DNA of 64,000 nt from Flavobacterium lacisediminis (lineage in GTDB: Bacteria > Bacteroidota > Bacteroidia > Flavobacteriales > Flavobacteriaceae). Made by a program: the position numbers and the translations under genes. Below the pieces are notes generated by a model. The model worked only from the letters and a program-made list of their open reading frames with translations, did no database searches and had not been told where the DNA came from. This document shows, in pieces, positions 45,741 through 55,057 of the stretch; the first letter of the stretch is position 1, and each line of letters begins with the position of its first letter. Location: NCBI RefSeq assembly GCF_025909975.1, contig NZ_JAPCIO010000002.1, forward strand, positions 310,001 through 374,000, written 5' to 3'.

Positions 45741-45782
45741 CAAAATCAATTTTTAATTGCAAGTAAATCAATAGTAAAAACT

Positions 45783-48700
45783 ATGATGAATAATAGAAAT
45801 AATAAAGATAAAAACCAAATCAAAAGGTTTAACAAAATCACGATAGGATTAGCTTCTCCAGAATCTATTTTAGGAGAGTCTAGAGGTGAGGTTTTAAAAC
45901 CAGAAACTATCAACTATCGTACTCACAAACCAGAAAGAGATGGTCTTTTCTGTGAGCGTATTTTCGGTCCAGTAAAAGATTACGAATGTGCTTGTGGAAA
46001 ATATAAAAGAATTCGCTACAAAGGAATCGTTTGTGACCGATGCGGTGTTGAAGTAACTGAGAAAAAAGTACGTAGAGATAGAGTAGGACACATCAACCTT
46101 GTTGTGCCTATCGCTCATATCTGGTATTTCCGTTCGTTACCAAACAAAATTGGTTATATTTTAGGTTTACCATCTAAGAAATTAGATATGATTATTTACT
46201 ACGAAAGATACGTAGTAATTCAAGCAGGTATTGCTAAAAATGCTGATGGCGAATCATTACAAAGATTAGATTTCCTAACAGAAGAAGAGTATTTAAATAT
46301 TTTAGATACACTTCCAATGGAAAATCAATATTTAGATGACAACGATCCTAATAAATTCATCGCTAAAATGGGTGCTGAATGTATTATGGATTTATTAGCT
46401 CGTACTGACTTAGATGAACTTTCTTATAGTTTACGTCACGCAGCTAACAACGAAACATCTAAACAACGTAAAACAGAAGCGTTAAAACGTTTAAATGTTG
46501 TAGAATCATTCCGTGAGTCTAACTATAACAGAGAAAACCGTCCAGAATGGATGATTTTAAAAGTAATTCCAGTTATTCCACCAGAATTACGTCCGTTAGT
46601 GCCACTTGATGGAGGTCGTTTCGCAACTTCAGATTTAAATGATTTATACAGAAGAGTTATCATCCGTAACAACCGTTTAAAAAGATTAATGGAGATTAAA
46701 GCTCCAGAAGTTATCTTAAGAAACGAAAAACGTATGTTACAAGAATCTGTAGATTCATTATTTGATAACACACGTAAAGCTTCTGCAGTTAAAACAGAAT
46801 CAAACAGACCATTAAAATCTTTATCAGATTCATTAAAAGGTAAACAAGGTCGTTTCCGTCAAAACTTATTAGGAAAACGTGTAGATTATTCTGCTCGTTC
46901 TGTAATTGTCGTTGGACCAGAAATGAAATTGTTCGAATGTGGTCTTCCAAAAGATATGGCTGCTGAACTATACAAACCATTCGTTATTCGTAAGTTAATC
47001 GAAAGAGGAATTGTTAAAACAGTTAAGTCGGCTAAGAAAATTATCGACAAAAAAGAGCCAGTTGTATGGGATATCCTTGAAAATGTAATTAAAGGTCACC
47101 CAGTATTACTTAACCGTGCTCCTACGTTACACCGTTTAGGTATTCAAGCATTCCAACCAAAGTTAATTGAAGGAAAAGCAATCCAGTTACACCCATTAGT
47201 ATGTACGGCATTCAACGCCGATTTCGATGGTGACCAGATGGCGGTTCACTTACCATTAGGACCAGAAGCTATTTTAGAGGCACAATTATTAATGTTGGCT
47301 TCTCACAATATCTTGAATCCTGCAAATGGTGCTCCAATTACAGTACCTTCTCAAGACATGGTACTTGGTCTTTACTATATGACCAAAGAACGTTTGTCTA
47401 CTCCAGAAATGAAAATTTTAGGAGAAGGTTTAACTTTCTATTCTGCTGAAGAAGTAAATATTGCTTTGAATGAAGGAAAATTAGAATTAAATGCTAGAGT
47501 GAAAATTAGAGCAAGAGATTTTAATGAAGAAGGTGAATTAGTTTATAAAATTATCCAAACTACAGCAGGTAGAGTATTATTTAATGAAGTAGTACCTGAA
47601 GCTGCAGGATATATTAATGAGGTATTAACTAAGAAATCACTTCGTGATATTATTGGTAAAATCTTAGCGGTTACTGACGTTCCTACAACAGCAGCTTTCT
47701 TGGATAACATGAAAGATATGGGGTATAAGTTCGCATTCCGTGGAGGGTTATCTTTCTCATTAGGAGATATTAGAATTCCAGAACAAAAAACGCAGTTAAT
47801 CGCTGATGCTCGTGAGCAAGTTGATGGAATTTCGATGAACTATAGTATGGGTCTTATTACCAATAACGAACGTTACAACCAAGTTATTGATATCTGGACT
47901 TCTGCGAATGCTCAATTAACAGAATTAGCAATGAAAAATATCCGTGAAGACCAACAAGGTTTCAACTCGGTATATATGATGCTTGATTCTGGAGCAAGGG
48001 GTTCTAAAGAACAGATTCGTCAGTTAACTGGTATGCGTGGTTTGATGGCTAAGCCTAAAAAATCAACTGCTGGTGGTGGTGAAATTATTGAAAACCCAAT
48101 TTTATCTAACTTTAAAGAAGGTCTTTCGATTCTTGAGTACTTTATTTCTACTCACGGTGCTCGTAAAGGTCTTGCGGATACGGCTCTTAAAACTGCCGAT
48201 GCAGGTTACTTAACTCGTAGATTACATGATGTATCTCAAGATGTTATTGTAAACTCTGTAGACTGTGGTACTTTAAGAGGTATTGAAGTTTCTGCTTTAA
48301 AGAAAAACGAAGAAATCGTTGAAACTTTAGGAGAAAGAATCTTAGGACGTGTTGCTTTACAAAATGTAATTAATCCTCTTGATAATGAAGTTTTAATTCA
48401 TGCAGGTGAGCAAATTACAGAAGCAATCGTTAAGAAAATTGAAGCATCTCCAATCGAAAGAGTAGAAGTGCGTTCTCCATTAACATGTGAAGCTACAAAA
48501 GGTATTTGTGCGAAATGTTACGGTAGAAACTTAGCTACAGGTAAGATGACTCAGAAAGGTGAAGCAGTTGGAGTTATTGCAGCGCAATCAATTGGTGAGC
48601 CAGGTACACAGTTAACACTTCGTACGTTCCACGTTGGAGGGGTTGCTGGAGGTATCTCTGAAGAATCTAGTATTGTTACTCGTTTTGCAGGTAGATTAGA

Positions 48701-50090
48701 AATTGAAGATTTAAAAACAGTTAAAGGTGAAGATGCTGAAGGAAATACTGTTGATATCGTAATTTCACGTTCTACTGAGTTAAAATTAGTTGATGCTAAA
48801 ACTGGTATTTTATTAAATACACACTATATTCCTTACGGTTCAAGTATTTTTGTTAAAGACGGAGACGTTGTTGAGAAAGGTACTACTATCTGTAAATGGG
48901 ATCCATATAATGGAGTTATTGTTTCAGAATTTACAGGAAAAATTGCTTACGAAGATTTAGAACAAGGACAATCGTTCTTAGTTGAAATCGATGAGCAAAC
49001 TGGTTTCCAAGAAAAAGTAATTTCTGAGGGTAGAAATAAAAAATTAGTTCCTACTTTATTGATTTATGGTAAAGATGGTGAATTAATTCGTTCTTACAAC
49101 TTACCAGTAGGTGCTCACCTTATGGTAGATGACGGAGAAAAAATTAAAGCTGGTAAGATTTTAGTTAAAATTCCTCGTCGTTCTTCAAAAGCAGGAGATA
49201 TTACAGGAGGTTTACCAAGAATTACGGAGTTGTTAGAAGCTCGTAATCCTTCAAACCCTGCAGTAGTTTCTGAAATTGATGGAGTTGTAACATTTGGAAA
49301 AATTAAGAGAGGTAACCGCGAAATCGCTATCGAGTCTAAATTTGGTGAAGTGAAGAAATACTTAGTAAAACTTTCTAACCAAATCTTAGTTCAAGAAAAT
49401 GACTACGTAAAAGCGGGAACTCCACTTTCTGACGGTGCAATTACACCTGAGGATATTTTAAGAATTCAAGGACCATCTGCTGTTCAACAGTATTTAGTAA
49501 ATGAAATTCAAGAAGTATACCGTTTACAAGGGGTAAAAATTAACGACAAACACTTTGAAGTGGTTATTCGTCAGATGATGCGTAAAGTAAGAATTGTTGA
49601 TCCAGGAGATACTTTATTCTTAGAAGATCAATTAGCCCATACAAGCGATTTCCTTGTTGAAAACGACAAATTATACGGAATGAAAGTAGTAGAGGATGCA
49701 GGTGACTCTGAGAATTTAAAACCAGGTCAAATTATTTCTCCACGTCAGTTAAGAGATGAAAATTCGTTATTAAAACGTAATGATAAAAACTTAGTAGTGG
49801 CTCGTGATGTTATTACAGCAACTGCAACTCCAGTACTTCAGGGTATTACGAGAGCATCGTTACAAACGAAATCATTCATTTCTGCTGCATCGTTCCAGGA
49901 AACAACTAAAGTATTAAACGAAGCTGCAGTAGCAGGTAAAGTAGATACTTTAGAAGGATTAAAAGAAAACGTTATTGTAGGTCACAGAATCCCAGCTGGT
50001 ACAGGTATGAGAGACTACGACAATACAATAGTAGGTTCTAAAGAAGAATACAATGAGTTAATGGCTGCTAAAGAAGAGTTTAACTACTAA
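45783..50090 (+). CDS. rpoC: RNA polymerase beta' subunit
   Basis: 1435 residues. N-terminal zinc finger ([20 protein letters not shown]), the catalytic NADFDGDQM with the three aspartates, the bridge-helix and trigger-loop regions ([36 protein letters not shown]), a second zinc site with [13 protein letters not shown], and the [16 protein letters not shown] end. Translation starts at ATG 45783 or, equally, the adjacent 45786. Ends at the strong terminator at 50112-50146. Confidence 0.98.
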   Translation: MMNNRNNKDKNQIKRFNKITIGLASPESILGESRGEVLKPETINYRTHKPERDGLFCERIFGPVKDYECACGKYKRIRYKGIVCDRCGVEVTEKKVRRDRVGHINLVVPIAHIWYFRSLPNKIGYILGLPSKKLDMIIYYERYVVIQAGIAKNADGESLQRLDFLTEEEYLNILDTLPMENQYLDDNDPNKFIAKMGAECIMDLLARTDLDELSYSLRHAANNETSKQRKTEALKRLNVVESFRESNYNRENRPEWMILKVIPVIPPELRPLVPLDGGRFATSDLNDLYRRVIIRNNRLKRLMEIKAPEVILRNEKRMLQESVDSLFDNTRKASAVKTESNRPLKSLSDSLKGKQGRFRQNLLGKRVDYSARSVIVVGPEMKLFECGLPKDMAAELYKPFVIRKLIERGIVKTVKSAKKIIDKKEPVVWDILENVIKGHPVLLNRAPTLHRLGIQAFQPKLIEGKAIQLHPLVCTAFNADFDGDQMAVHLPLGPEAILEAQLLMLASHNILNPANGAPITVPSQDMVLGLYYMTKERLSTPEMKILGEGLTFYSAEEVNIALNEGKLELNARVKIRARDFNEEGELVYKIIQTTAGRVLFNEVVPEAAGYINEVLTKKSLRDIIGKILAVTDVPTTAAFLDNMKDMGYKFAFRGGLSFSLGDIRIPEQKTQLIADAREQVDGISMNYSMGLITNNERYNQVIDIWTSANAQLTELAMKNIREDQQGFNSVYMMLDSGARGSKEQIRQLTGMRGLMAKPKKSTAGGGEIIENPILSNFKEGLSILEYFISTHGARKGLADTALKTADAGYLTRRLHDVSQDVIVNSVDCGTLRGIEVSALKKNEEIVETLGERILGRVALQNVINPLDNEVLIHAGEQITEAIVKKIEASPIERVEVRSPLTCEATKGICAKCYGRNLATGKMTQKGEAVGVIAAQSIGEPGTQLTLRTFHVGGVAGGISEESSIVTRFAGRLEIEDLKTVKGEDAEGNTVDIVISRSTELKLVDAKTGILLNTHYIPYGSSIFVKDGDVVEKGTTICKWDPYNGVIVSEFTGKIAYEDLEQGQSFLVEIDEQTGFQEKVISEGRNKKLVPTLLIYGKDGELIRSYNLPVGAHLMVDDGEKIKAGKILVKIPRRSSKAGDITGGLPRITELLEARNPSNPAVVSEIDGVVTFGKIKRGNREIAIESKFGEVKKYLVKLSNQILVQENDYVKAGTPLSDGAITPEDILRIQGPSAVQQYLVNEIQEVYRLQGVKINDKHFEVVIRQMMRKVRIVDPGDTLFLEDQLAHTSDFLVENDKLYGMKVVEDAGDSENLKPGQIISPRQLRDENSLLKRNDKNLVVARDVITATATPVLQGITRASLQTKSFISAASFQETTKVLNEAAVAGKVDTLEGLKENVIVGHRIPAGTGMRDYDNTIVGSKEEYNELMAAKEEFNY

Positions 50091-50111
50091 TTAGTTCCAT
50101 TATTCCAATAC

Positions 50112-50146
50112 AAAGCCTAACAGATTTTCTGTTAGGCTTTTTTTTT
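50112..50146 (+). terminator. Terminator of the rpoBC operon
   Basis: AAAGCCTAACAGA (50112-50124) pairs with TCTGTTAGGCTTT (50128-50140) and is followed by a T run. Confidence 0.93.
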
Positions 50147-50195
50147 ACCCAAATTATACTTATTCTTGTAGAACAAAATAGCAATATTATATAAC

Positions 50196-50504
50196 ATGGA
50201 AAATAATAACCAACAAGGGCAAATTAACATCGAATTAGACGAACAAACAGCTGAAGGAACGTATTCTAATTTAGCAATTATCAATCATTCAAATTCAGAA
50301 TTTGTAGTTGATTTTGTAACCATTATGCCTGGTGTACCAAAAGCAAAAGTAAAATCGAGAATTATCTTAACACCACAACACGCTAAGCGTCTGTTGAAAG
50401 CGTTAGGCGAAAATATCCACAGATTTGAATCCGCTCACGGAAAAATTGAAGAAGGCGAACAAATGCCAATTCCTTTAAATTTTGGTCCAACGGGTCAAGC
50501 TTAA
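50196..50504 (+). CDS. DUF3467 family protein (102 aa)
   Basis: Small acidic protein of a conserved family of unknown function (INIELDEQTAEGTYSNLAII, VVDFVTIMPGVPKAKVKSRI, LTPQHAKRLLKALGENI). It forms a beta-rich core and is found beside rpoC in many Bacteroidota. The gene lies directly downstream of the rpoC terminator (50112-50146). A TATTCTTG near 50161 may be a poor -7 box. Function unassigned. Confidence 0.88.
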   Translation: MENNNQQGQINIELDEQTAEGTYSNLAIINHSNSEFVVDFVTIMPGVPKAKVKSRIILTPQHAKRLLKALGENIHRFESAHGKIEEGEQMPIPLNFGPTGQA

Positions 50505-50509
50505 TACAC

Positions 50510-50536
50510 AAAAGTCTCGTATATTGCGAGACTTTT
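50510..50536 (+). terminator. Terminator after the DUF3467 gene
   Basis: AAAAGTCTCG (50510-50519) pairs with CGAGACTTTT (50527-50536), T tract continues. It also ends just before the acetyltransferase gene. Confidence 0.88.
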
Positions 50537-50552
50537 TTAGTTGAACACCTAT

Positions 50553-51044
50553 ATGAATTTAGTTAAAGCAAATACGGCTGATATTCCCGTTGTTATTGAA
50601 TTAACCAAGAAAATTTGGCCTGTGGCGTATGGCGAAATCTTGTCAAAAGCGCAATTAGATTACATGATTGACAAATTTTATAACGAAACCGCTTTGCGCG
50701 AATTAATGCAAAAAGGTCACGTTTTTTATTTAGCGCTAGACGATAATGGAAAAGATGTAGGTTTTGTTTCCTATGAAATTAATAGCGAACCCAAAAAAAC
50801 TAAAATTCACAAAATTTACGTGTTACCCGAAACACAAGGCACTGGTTTGGGGCGACTGTTTTTTGAATTGGTAAAAGAAAAAGCCATAGAAAATAAGCAA
50901 AACGCCATTTTCTTAAACGTTAACAAATACAATAACGCCATACATTTTTACACCAAATTAGGTTTTACAAAAGTAAAAGACGAGGTTATTGATATTGGAA
51001 ATGGATATGTTATGGATGATTATGTAATGGAGGTAGCAATTTAA
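50553..51044 (+). CDS. GNAT-family N-acetyltransferase (163 aa)
   Basis: Transfers an acetyl group from acetyl-CoA to an amine. The acetyl-CoA signature lies in IYVLPETQGTGLGRLFFEL (Q-x-x-G-x-G, near residue 95), followed by KAIENKQNAIFLNVNKYN and IHFYTKLGFTKV, the end motif of the family. The ATG at 50553 is chosen over the in-frame TTG at 50541. The substrate cannot be told from sequence. Confidence 0.85.
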   Translation: MNLVKANTADIPVVIELTKKIWPVAYGEILSKAQLDYMIDKFYNETALRELMQKGHVFYLALDDNGKDVGFVSYEINSEPKKTKIHKIYVLPETQGTGLGRLFFELVKEKAIENKQNAIFLNVNKYNNAIHFYTKLGFTKVKDEVIDIGNGYVMDDYVMEVAI

Positions 51045-51111
51045 AATGTTTATAGCATTATGGATTTTAAGTGTTTTTGGTTTGAAAATAGTTTGTTTTT
51101 AAATTTGATGT

Positions 51112-51119
51112 TATATTTG
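51112..51119 (+). promoter_or_regulatory. -7 box for the orphan secreted protein
   Basis: TATATTTG, 24 bases before the ATG at 51144. A TTTG at 51092-51095 is 16 bases upstream, shorter than usual. Confidence 0.4.
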
Positions 51120-51143
51120 GTTGTTTAATTATATCTCTCAAAA

Positions 51144-52013
51144 ATGTTAAAGCTTGTAAATATATTTCTTCTTCTCTCATGCGGAATAATAAATGCTCAT
51201 AAGAATAAGATATTTCAAAAGTCATATGGAAATGTTGATTTAATTTCATCAACTGCTTTCTTAACTGAAGAAGTAAATAAAAATATAATTACCGCAAAAT
51301 ATGTTGAGTTACTTTTAAAAGAAATGAATTATGAGAATAAAATTAATTTAAGATTAACTCAAGATAAAGAATTTAAATGTTATGCTTTCTTTGATAATGA
51401 AGAATCAAAAAGTAAAGTGTTGAATATTTTGATTTATGAAAAGGAAACAGATATTAATAAAACACTAAGTTTAGTTGAAAACATAATTATAAATCAAATT
51501 TCACTTGATAGAAGTAAGAATATGTTTTCAATTTGGTATAATTCTAAAAGTTCGGAACATGTTGAAAATATTCTTAATAATAAGATTTTTCGTCCTAAGG
51601 ATGTTTTAGAACTTAAAATACTAGATTCATATGATTACTTTTATGAAAAAGGAATATATCATATTTTAAGTTATCAAAATGGGAAAATAATAGAAGTTGC
51701 CAAACTCGATAAAATTTTACAATTAAGTACTCCAACTTATAATCTACTTTTTGTTTTTACTGAAATTAATTCATTGACTGTAATTACGGCTAATTACAAA
51801 TATAATTTTGAAGAAAAGAAGTACAATAATACTTCAGAAACTTTGTCTTTTGATTTTACACCAGAATGGGAATATTCATTTCGTCCTTATTCATTTAGAT
51901 TGTTAGGACAGAATTTTATAACTATTGAAAGTATTTTTGGAGATAAAGTTTCTTTATATAATATCAGCAAAAAAAAATTTATTCAAGATTTGTTAGTAAT
52001 GATTAAAGAATAG
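51144..52013 (+). CDS. Orphan protein of unknown function with N-terminal signal (289 aa)
   Basis: I do not recognise a family. MLKLVNIFLLLSCGIINA gives a signal peptide (no clear lipobox). The rest is rich in Asn, Lys, Ile and Tyr, with alternating beta/loop segments and few charged motifs; a FTPEWEYSFRPYSFRLL stretch near residue 245 is the most distinctive. The base composition is more AT-rich than flanking genes, which may point to late acquisition or relaxed selection. It lies between the acetyltransferase and the rluF gene, downstream of its own possible promoter and before a GC-rich palindromic element and shared terminator. Could be a lineage-specific secreted protein. Confidence 0.7.
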   Translation: MLKLVNIFLLLSCGIINAHKNKIFQKSYGNVDLISSTAFLTEEVNKNIITAKYVELLLKEMNYENKINLRLTQDKEFKCYAFFDNEESKSKVLNILIYEKETDINKTLSLVENIIINQISLDRSKNMFSIWYNSKSSEHVENILNNKIFRPKDVLELKILDSYDYFYEKGIYHILSYQNGKIIEVAKLDKILQLSTPTYNLLFVFTEINSLTVITANYKYNFEEKKYNNTSETLSFDFTPEWEYSFRPYSFRLLGQNFITIESIFGDKVSLYNISKKKFIQDLLVMIKE

Positions 52014-52033
52014 TAAATATTTATAATCTGTTA

Positions 52034-52063
52034 CCCCCGCTAGCGCGAGCGTCACGCTCGTGA
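52034..52063. repeat. GC-rich palindromic element (REP-like)
   Basis: About 30 bases of high GC in an AT-rich genome. It holds the palindrome CGCTAGCG (52038-52045) and CGAGCG/CGCTCG hairpin (52046-52060, loop TCA). Only one copy is seen in the window, so a repeat family is an inference. The adjacent terminator at 52075-52104 is separate. Confidence 0.5.
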
Positions 52064-52072
52064 CCACAAAAC

Positions 52073-52104
52073 AAAAAAAGCACGAGAAATTTCTCGTGCT
52101 TTTT
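52073..52104. terminator. Bidirectional terminator between the orphan gene and rluF
   Basis: Perfect palindrome AAAAAGCACGAGAAA (52075-52089) with TTTCTCGTGCTTTTT (52090-52104), A run on one side and T run on the other, serving both converging genes. Confidence 0.9.
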
Positions 52105-52119
52105 CAAATTATTTATTTT

Positions 52120-52908
52120 CTATCTATTTCGCTCCCCATAATTCCTTTTCCCAGTAAACTTACTTTTATTACTTGGTAAACTCGCTTCTTCCGTTTTACT
52201 GGAAGGCGCAATTAATTGGTTCAATTCATCAACTTCCGCATCGGTTAAGTTTCGGTATTTGCCTTCTTGTACGTCTAAGGAAATGTTGATGATGCGGGTA
52301 CGTTTTAAAGCGGTTACTTCGTAATCTAAATACTCACACATTCTACGAATTTGTCTATTCAAACCTTGCGTTAAAATAATTCGGAAAACGTATTTGCTAA
52401 TTTGTTCTACTTTACATTTCTTGGTAATCGTTTCTAAAATCGGAATTCCGTTTGCCATTCGGTCAATAAATCGGTCAGTAATAGGTTTGTTTACGGTTAC
52501 GATGTATTCTTTTTCGTGGTTGTTTCTCGCACGAAGAATTTTGTTTACAATATCACCATCATTCGTCATAAAAATCAATCCCTCACTGGCTTTGTCTAAA
52601 CGACCAATAGGAAAAATACGCTCTGGATAATTGATGTAATCTACAATATTGTCTCGCACACCTAAGTTGGTAGTACATTCAATACCAACAGGTTTGTAAA
52701 ACGCTAAATAAATAGGTTTCTCATTTTTCTGTTGTACCAATTCACCATTCACACGAACTTCATCACCAGGCGCAACTTTAGTCCCCATTTCCGGAATCTT
52801 TCCGTTAATAGTAACTCTTCCTTGCTCAATCAAACGATCAGCCTCTCTACGAGAACAATAGCCAGTTTCTGATAAAAATTTATTAATTCGTGTTGTATTT
52901 TCTTCCAT
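52120..52908 (-). CDS. rluF: 23S rRNA pseudouridine synthase, RluF-like
   Basis: Isomerises a uridine in 23S rRNA (U2604 in E. coli). S4 domain (about 6-60, [20 protein letters not shown]), then the catalytic domain with the RluB/E/F motif [12 protein letters not shown] (nucleophile D105), [14 protein letters not shown] and [12 protein letters not shown]. This set follows RluF more closely than RluB. The ATG at 52908 is preferred over an upstream in-frame start whose extra residues lie in the promoter region. A TATCTTTG box (52913-52920) is only four bases from the ATG, implying a nearly leaderless mRNA. Confidence 0.93.
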   Translation of the reverse strand: MEENTTRINKFLSETGYCSRREADRLIEQGRVTINGKIPEMGTKVAPGDEVRVNGELVQQKNEKPIYLAFYKPVGIECTTNLGVRDNIVDYINYPERIFPIGRLDKASEGLIFMTNDGDIVNKILRARNNHEKEYIVTVNKPITDRFIDRMANGIPILETITKKCKVEQISKYVFRIILTQGLNRQIRRMCEYLDYEVTALKRTRIINISLDVQEGKYRNLTDAEVDELNQLIAPSSKTEEASLPSNKSKFTGKRNYGERNR

Positions 52909-52912
52909 GATG

Positions 52913-52954
52913 CAAAGATAGGTTTTTTTAGTAAATAGTGAATAGTGAATAGTG
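52913..52954 (-). promoter_or_regulatory. rluF promoter and AATAGTG tandem repeats
   Basis: Minus-strand TATCTTTG (52913-52920), with three exact tandem AATAGTG copies (52934-52954) over the -33 region. No proper -33 TTG. Transcription would begin at about the ATG. Confidence 0.55.
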
Positions 52955-52996
52955 ATTAGCAAGTTTTCTACAGAAATATTCTTTGCATCTTAAAAC

Positions 52997-53025
52997 AAAA
53001 AAAAGCCCTTTTAAAAAAAGGACTT
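52997..53025 (-). terminator. Imperfect terminator of the zinc-ribbon/Nif3 operon
   Basis: AAAGCCCTTTT (53002-53012) pairs with AAAAGGACTTT (53015-53025) with one mismatch, preceded on the minus strand by a T run (plus-strand A run). Ends transcription coming from 53050. Confidence 0.6.
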
Positions 53026-53049
53026 TCATTTATTTGGAAAAGGATTCAA

Positions 53050-53829
53050 TTAGATGCTAGCAAATAATTTCTCCATTTTTTCTTTTTCTTCGTCAGCTAA
53101 AACACCGTCTACTAAGATTCTTCCACTGTGCTCATCTGTAATGATTTTTTTACGAGCTGCAATTTCCATTTGCGTTTGTGGTGGGATAGTAAAGAATGAA
53201 CCAGCAGAAGCGCCACGCTCAATCGAAACAACCGCTAAACCGTTTCTTACACTGTTTCTAATTCTGTCGTAAGCAGCAATTAAACGCTCTTCAATTTGAC
53301 CTCTTAATTCTTCTGATTTTGCTGATAAGAAGTTTTCTTCTTTTTCAGTTTCAGCCATAATATCGCTTAATTCAGCTTTTTTATGTTTTAAGTGAGTTTG
53401 TTTTCCGTCTAATTTTTCTTTAGTTTGAGCTACTACTTCTTTTTTGTGCTCAATAGAAGCTTTCATTTCTTTAATGTGTTTTTCAGCCAATTGAATTTCT
53501 AATTCCTGAAACTCCACTTCTTTAGTTAAAGAGTTGAATTCTCTATTATTACGAACATTTTTTTGTTGCTCTAAATATTTTTTAATCGCAGCTTTGTGCT
53601 CGTCGATAGCATTTTTCTTTTCTTTGATTAAATCATCAATAGATTCTAAATCGCTTTTTAGTTTTTCTAAACGAGTAGAAAGTCCTGCAACTTCATCTTC
53701 TAAATCTTCTACTTCAAGAGGCAATTCTCCTCTTACATTTCTTATTTCGTCTATTTTAGAATCAACTAGTTGTAAAGCATAAAGGGCTCTTAACTTATCT
53801 TCTACATTTAGCTCTTTGATTGTTGCCAT
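53050..53829 (-). CDS. Coiled-coil protein of the C4-type zinc-ribbon family, ligands lost
   Basis: 259 residues: a long coiled coil (about 10-180) and a C-terminal zinc-ribbon-like domain. In the usual family this ribbon has CxxC pairs (as in CGGCF and CEYCG). Here the equivalents read AGSFFTIPPQ and DEHSGRILVD, so all four cysteines are missing while the surrounding IPPQ, ARKKII and SGRILVD remain. The family is poorly characterised; RNA/ribosome-associated roles have been suggested for relatives. It is transcribed with the Nif3 gene, which ends two bases upstream. Cytosolic. Confidence 0.85.
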   Translation of the reverse strand: MATIKELNVEDKLRALYALQLVDSKIDEIRNVRGELPLEVEDLEDEVAGLSTRLEKLKSDLESIDDLIKEKKNAIDEHKAAIKKYLEQQKNVRNNREFNSLTKEVEFQELEIQLAEKHIKEMKASIEHKKEVVAQTKEKLDGKQTHLKHKKAELSDIMAETEKEENFLSAKSEELRGQIEERLIAAYDRIRNSVRNGLAVVSIERGASAGSFFTIPPQTQMEIAARKKIITDEHSGRILVDGVLADEEKEKMEKLFASI

Positions 53830-53831
53830 AT

Positions 53832-54947
53832 TTAAAAGTACTTAACTGGATTTGTATTTTCTTCTGATAAAATAATTCCGCATTGCAGCGAATTTGGTGC
53901 AAAATTAGTGATTTTTTCTTTAAGAAAATCAACTATATAATTTTTTGTAAATCTTTCGCTCTCGAAATGTCCAATATCAGCCAAAAGTAATTGATTTTCA
54001 GCTTCATAGAATTGGTGATATTTTAAGTCGGCAGTAAGATAAGCATCTGCACCTGAGGAAATTGCATTCTTAATTGCAAAACTACCGCTTCCACCTAAAA
54101 CTGCTACTTTTTTTATTGATTTCCCTGTGAAAGCCGAATGTCTGATACCTTCGCATTGTAATTTGTCTTTTACCAATTGTAAAAAATCAGTTTCAGAAAG
54201 CGGATTTTCGAATTCTCCAACGCGTCCTAAACCAATATTTTGATGTTTGTTTTCCAATTGATAAATTTCGTAAGCTACTTCTTCGTACACATGATTTTTG
54301 AATAAAGTCTTCAAGATTTTACCTTGCAAATGCTTTTCAAACGTTAGCTCGATTTTAATTTCTTCGTTTTCTACAAATTCAAAACGTTCTCCAATTTCCG
54401 GATTCGAATTTTCATTTCCCATATAGGTTCCAATTCCTTTCGAATTAAAACTACAATCTTCATAATTCCCAATAGTTCCAGCGCCAGCATCAAATAACGC
54501 ATTTCGCAATTTTTCAACATTTTCAGGAATCGTATAGGTAACCAATTTTTGAATGTAATTTTCTTTTGGAATCAGTACTTTCGAATGTTTCAAACCTAAA
54601 GCATCGCAGAAAATTTTATTCACTCCTTTTTGATGATTGTCCAAAGCAGTATGAACGGCATAAATAGCAATGTCATTTTTAATGGCTTTCAAAATCGAAC
54701 GTTCGACATAATTTTTACCCGTGATTTTCTTAATTCCCGAAAACAAAATAGGGTGGAAGCAAACGACCAAATTACATTTTTTCGAAATCGCTTCATCAAT
54801 CACCGATTCCAACGCATCATGACAAACTAAAACGCCATCAATTTCTTGATTCGGGTTTCCAACTAAGAGCCCAACATTGTCAAAATCTTCGGCGTAACCT
54901 AGTGGCGCCATTTCTTCAAGAACAGAAAGTATATCGGAAAGTTTCAT
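53832..54947 (-). CDS. Nif3-like dinuclear-metal protein (DUF34/YqfO type)
   Basis: 371 residues. The two halves of the Nif3 fold (about 1-120 and 240-371) carry histidine/acidic metal-binding residues (CFHPILFSGIK; DIGHFESERF), separated by an inserted PII/CutA-like domain (about 125-235), the arrangement of the long YqfO-type members. Biochemical role is not settled; GTP cyclohydrolase 1 type-2-like annotations are common. The ATG at 54947 gives MKLSDILSVLEEMAPL; a longer TTG start is less likely. Co-transcribed with the zinc-ribbon family gene (two bases between them). Confidence 0.9.
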   Translation of the reverse strand: MKLSDILSVLEEMAPLGYAEDFDNVGLLVGNPNQEIDGVLVCHDALESVIDEAISKKCNLVVCFHPILFSGIKKITGKNYVERSILKAIKNDIAIYAVHTALDNHQKGVNKIFCDALGLKHSKVLIPKENYIQKLVTYTIPENVEKLRNALFDAGAGTIGNYEDCSFNSKGIGTYMGNENSNPEIGERFEFVENEEIKIELTFEKHLQGKILKTLFKNHVYEEVAYEIYQLENKHQNIGLGRVGEFENPLSETDFLQLVKDKLQCEGIRHSAFTGKSIKKVAVLGGSGSFAIKNAISSGADAYLTADLKYHQFYEAENQLLLADIGHFESERFTKNYIVDFLKEKITNFAPNSLQCGIILSEENTNPVKYF

Positions 54948-55057
54948 GATGTTTGATTTTACTAAATGATTACACAAATTAACGAAATACCAGTTAGAAA
55001 TGAAATGATAAATAGCATAAACTTTAATATGATGATAATTTATTATACTTTCGTAAT

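Noticed and set aside
51067..51252. 61-codon minus-strand frame
   Set aside because: Overlaps the promoter and start of the orphan gene on the other strand, with no recognisable features.
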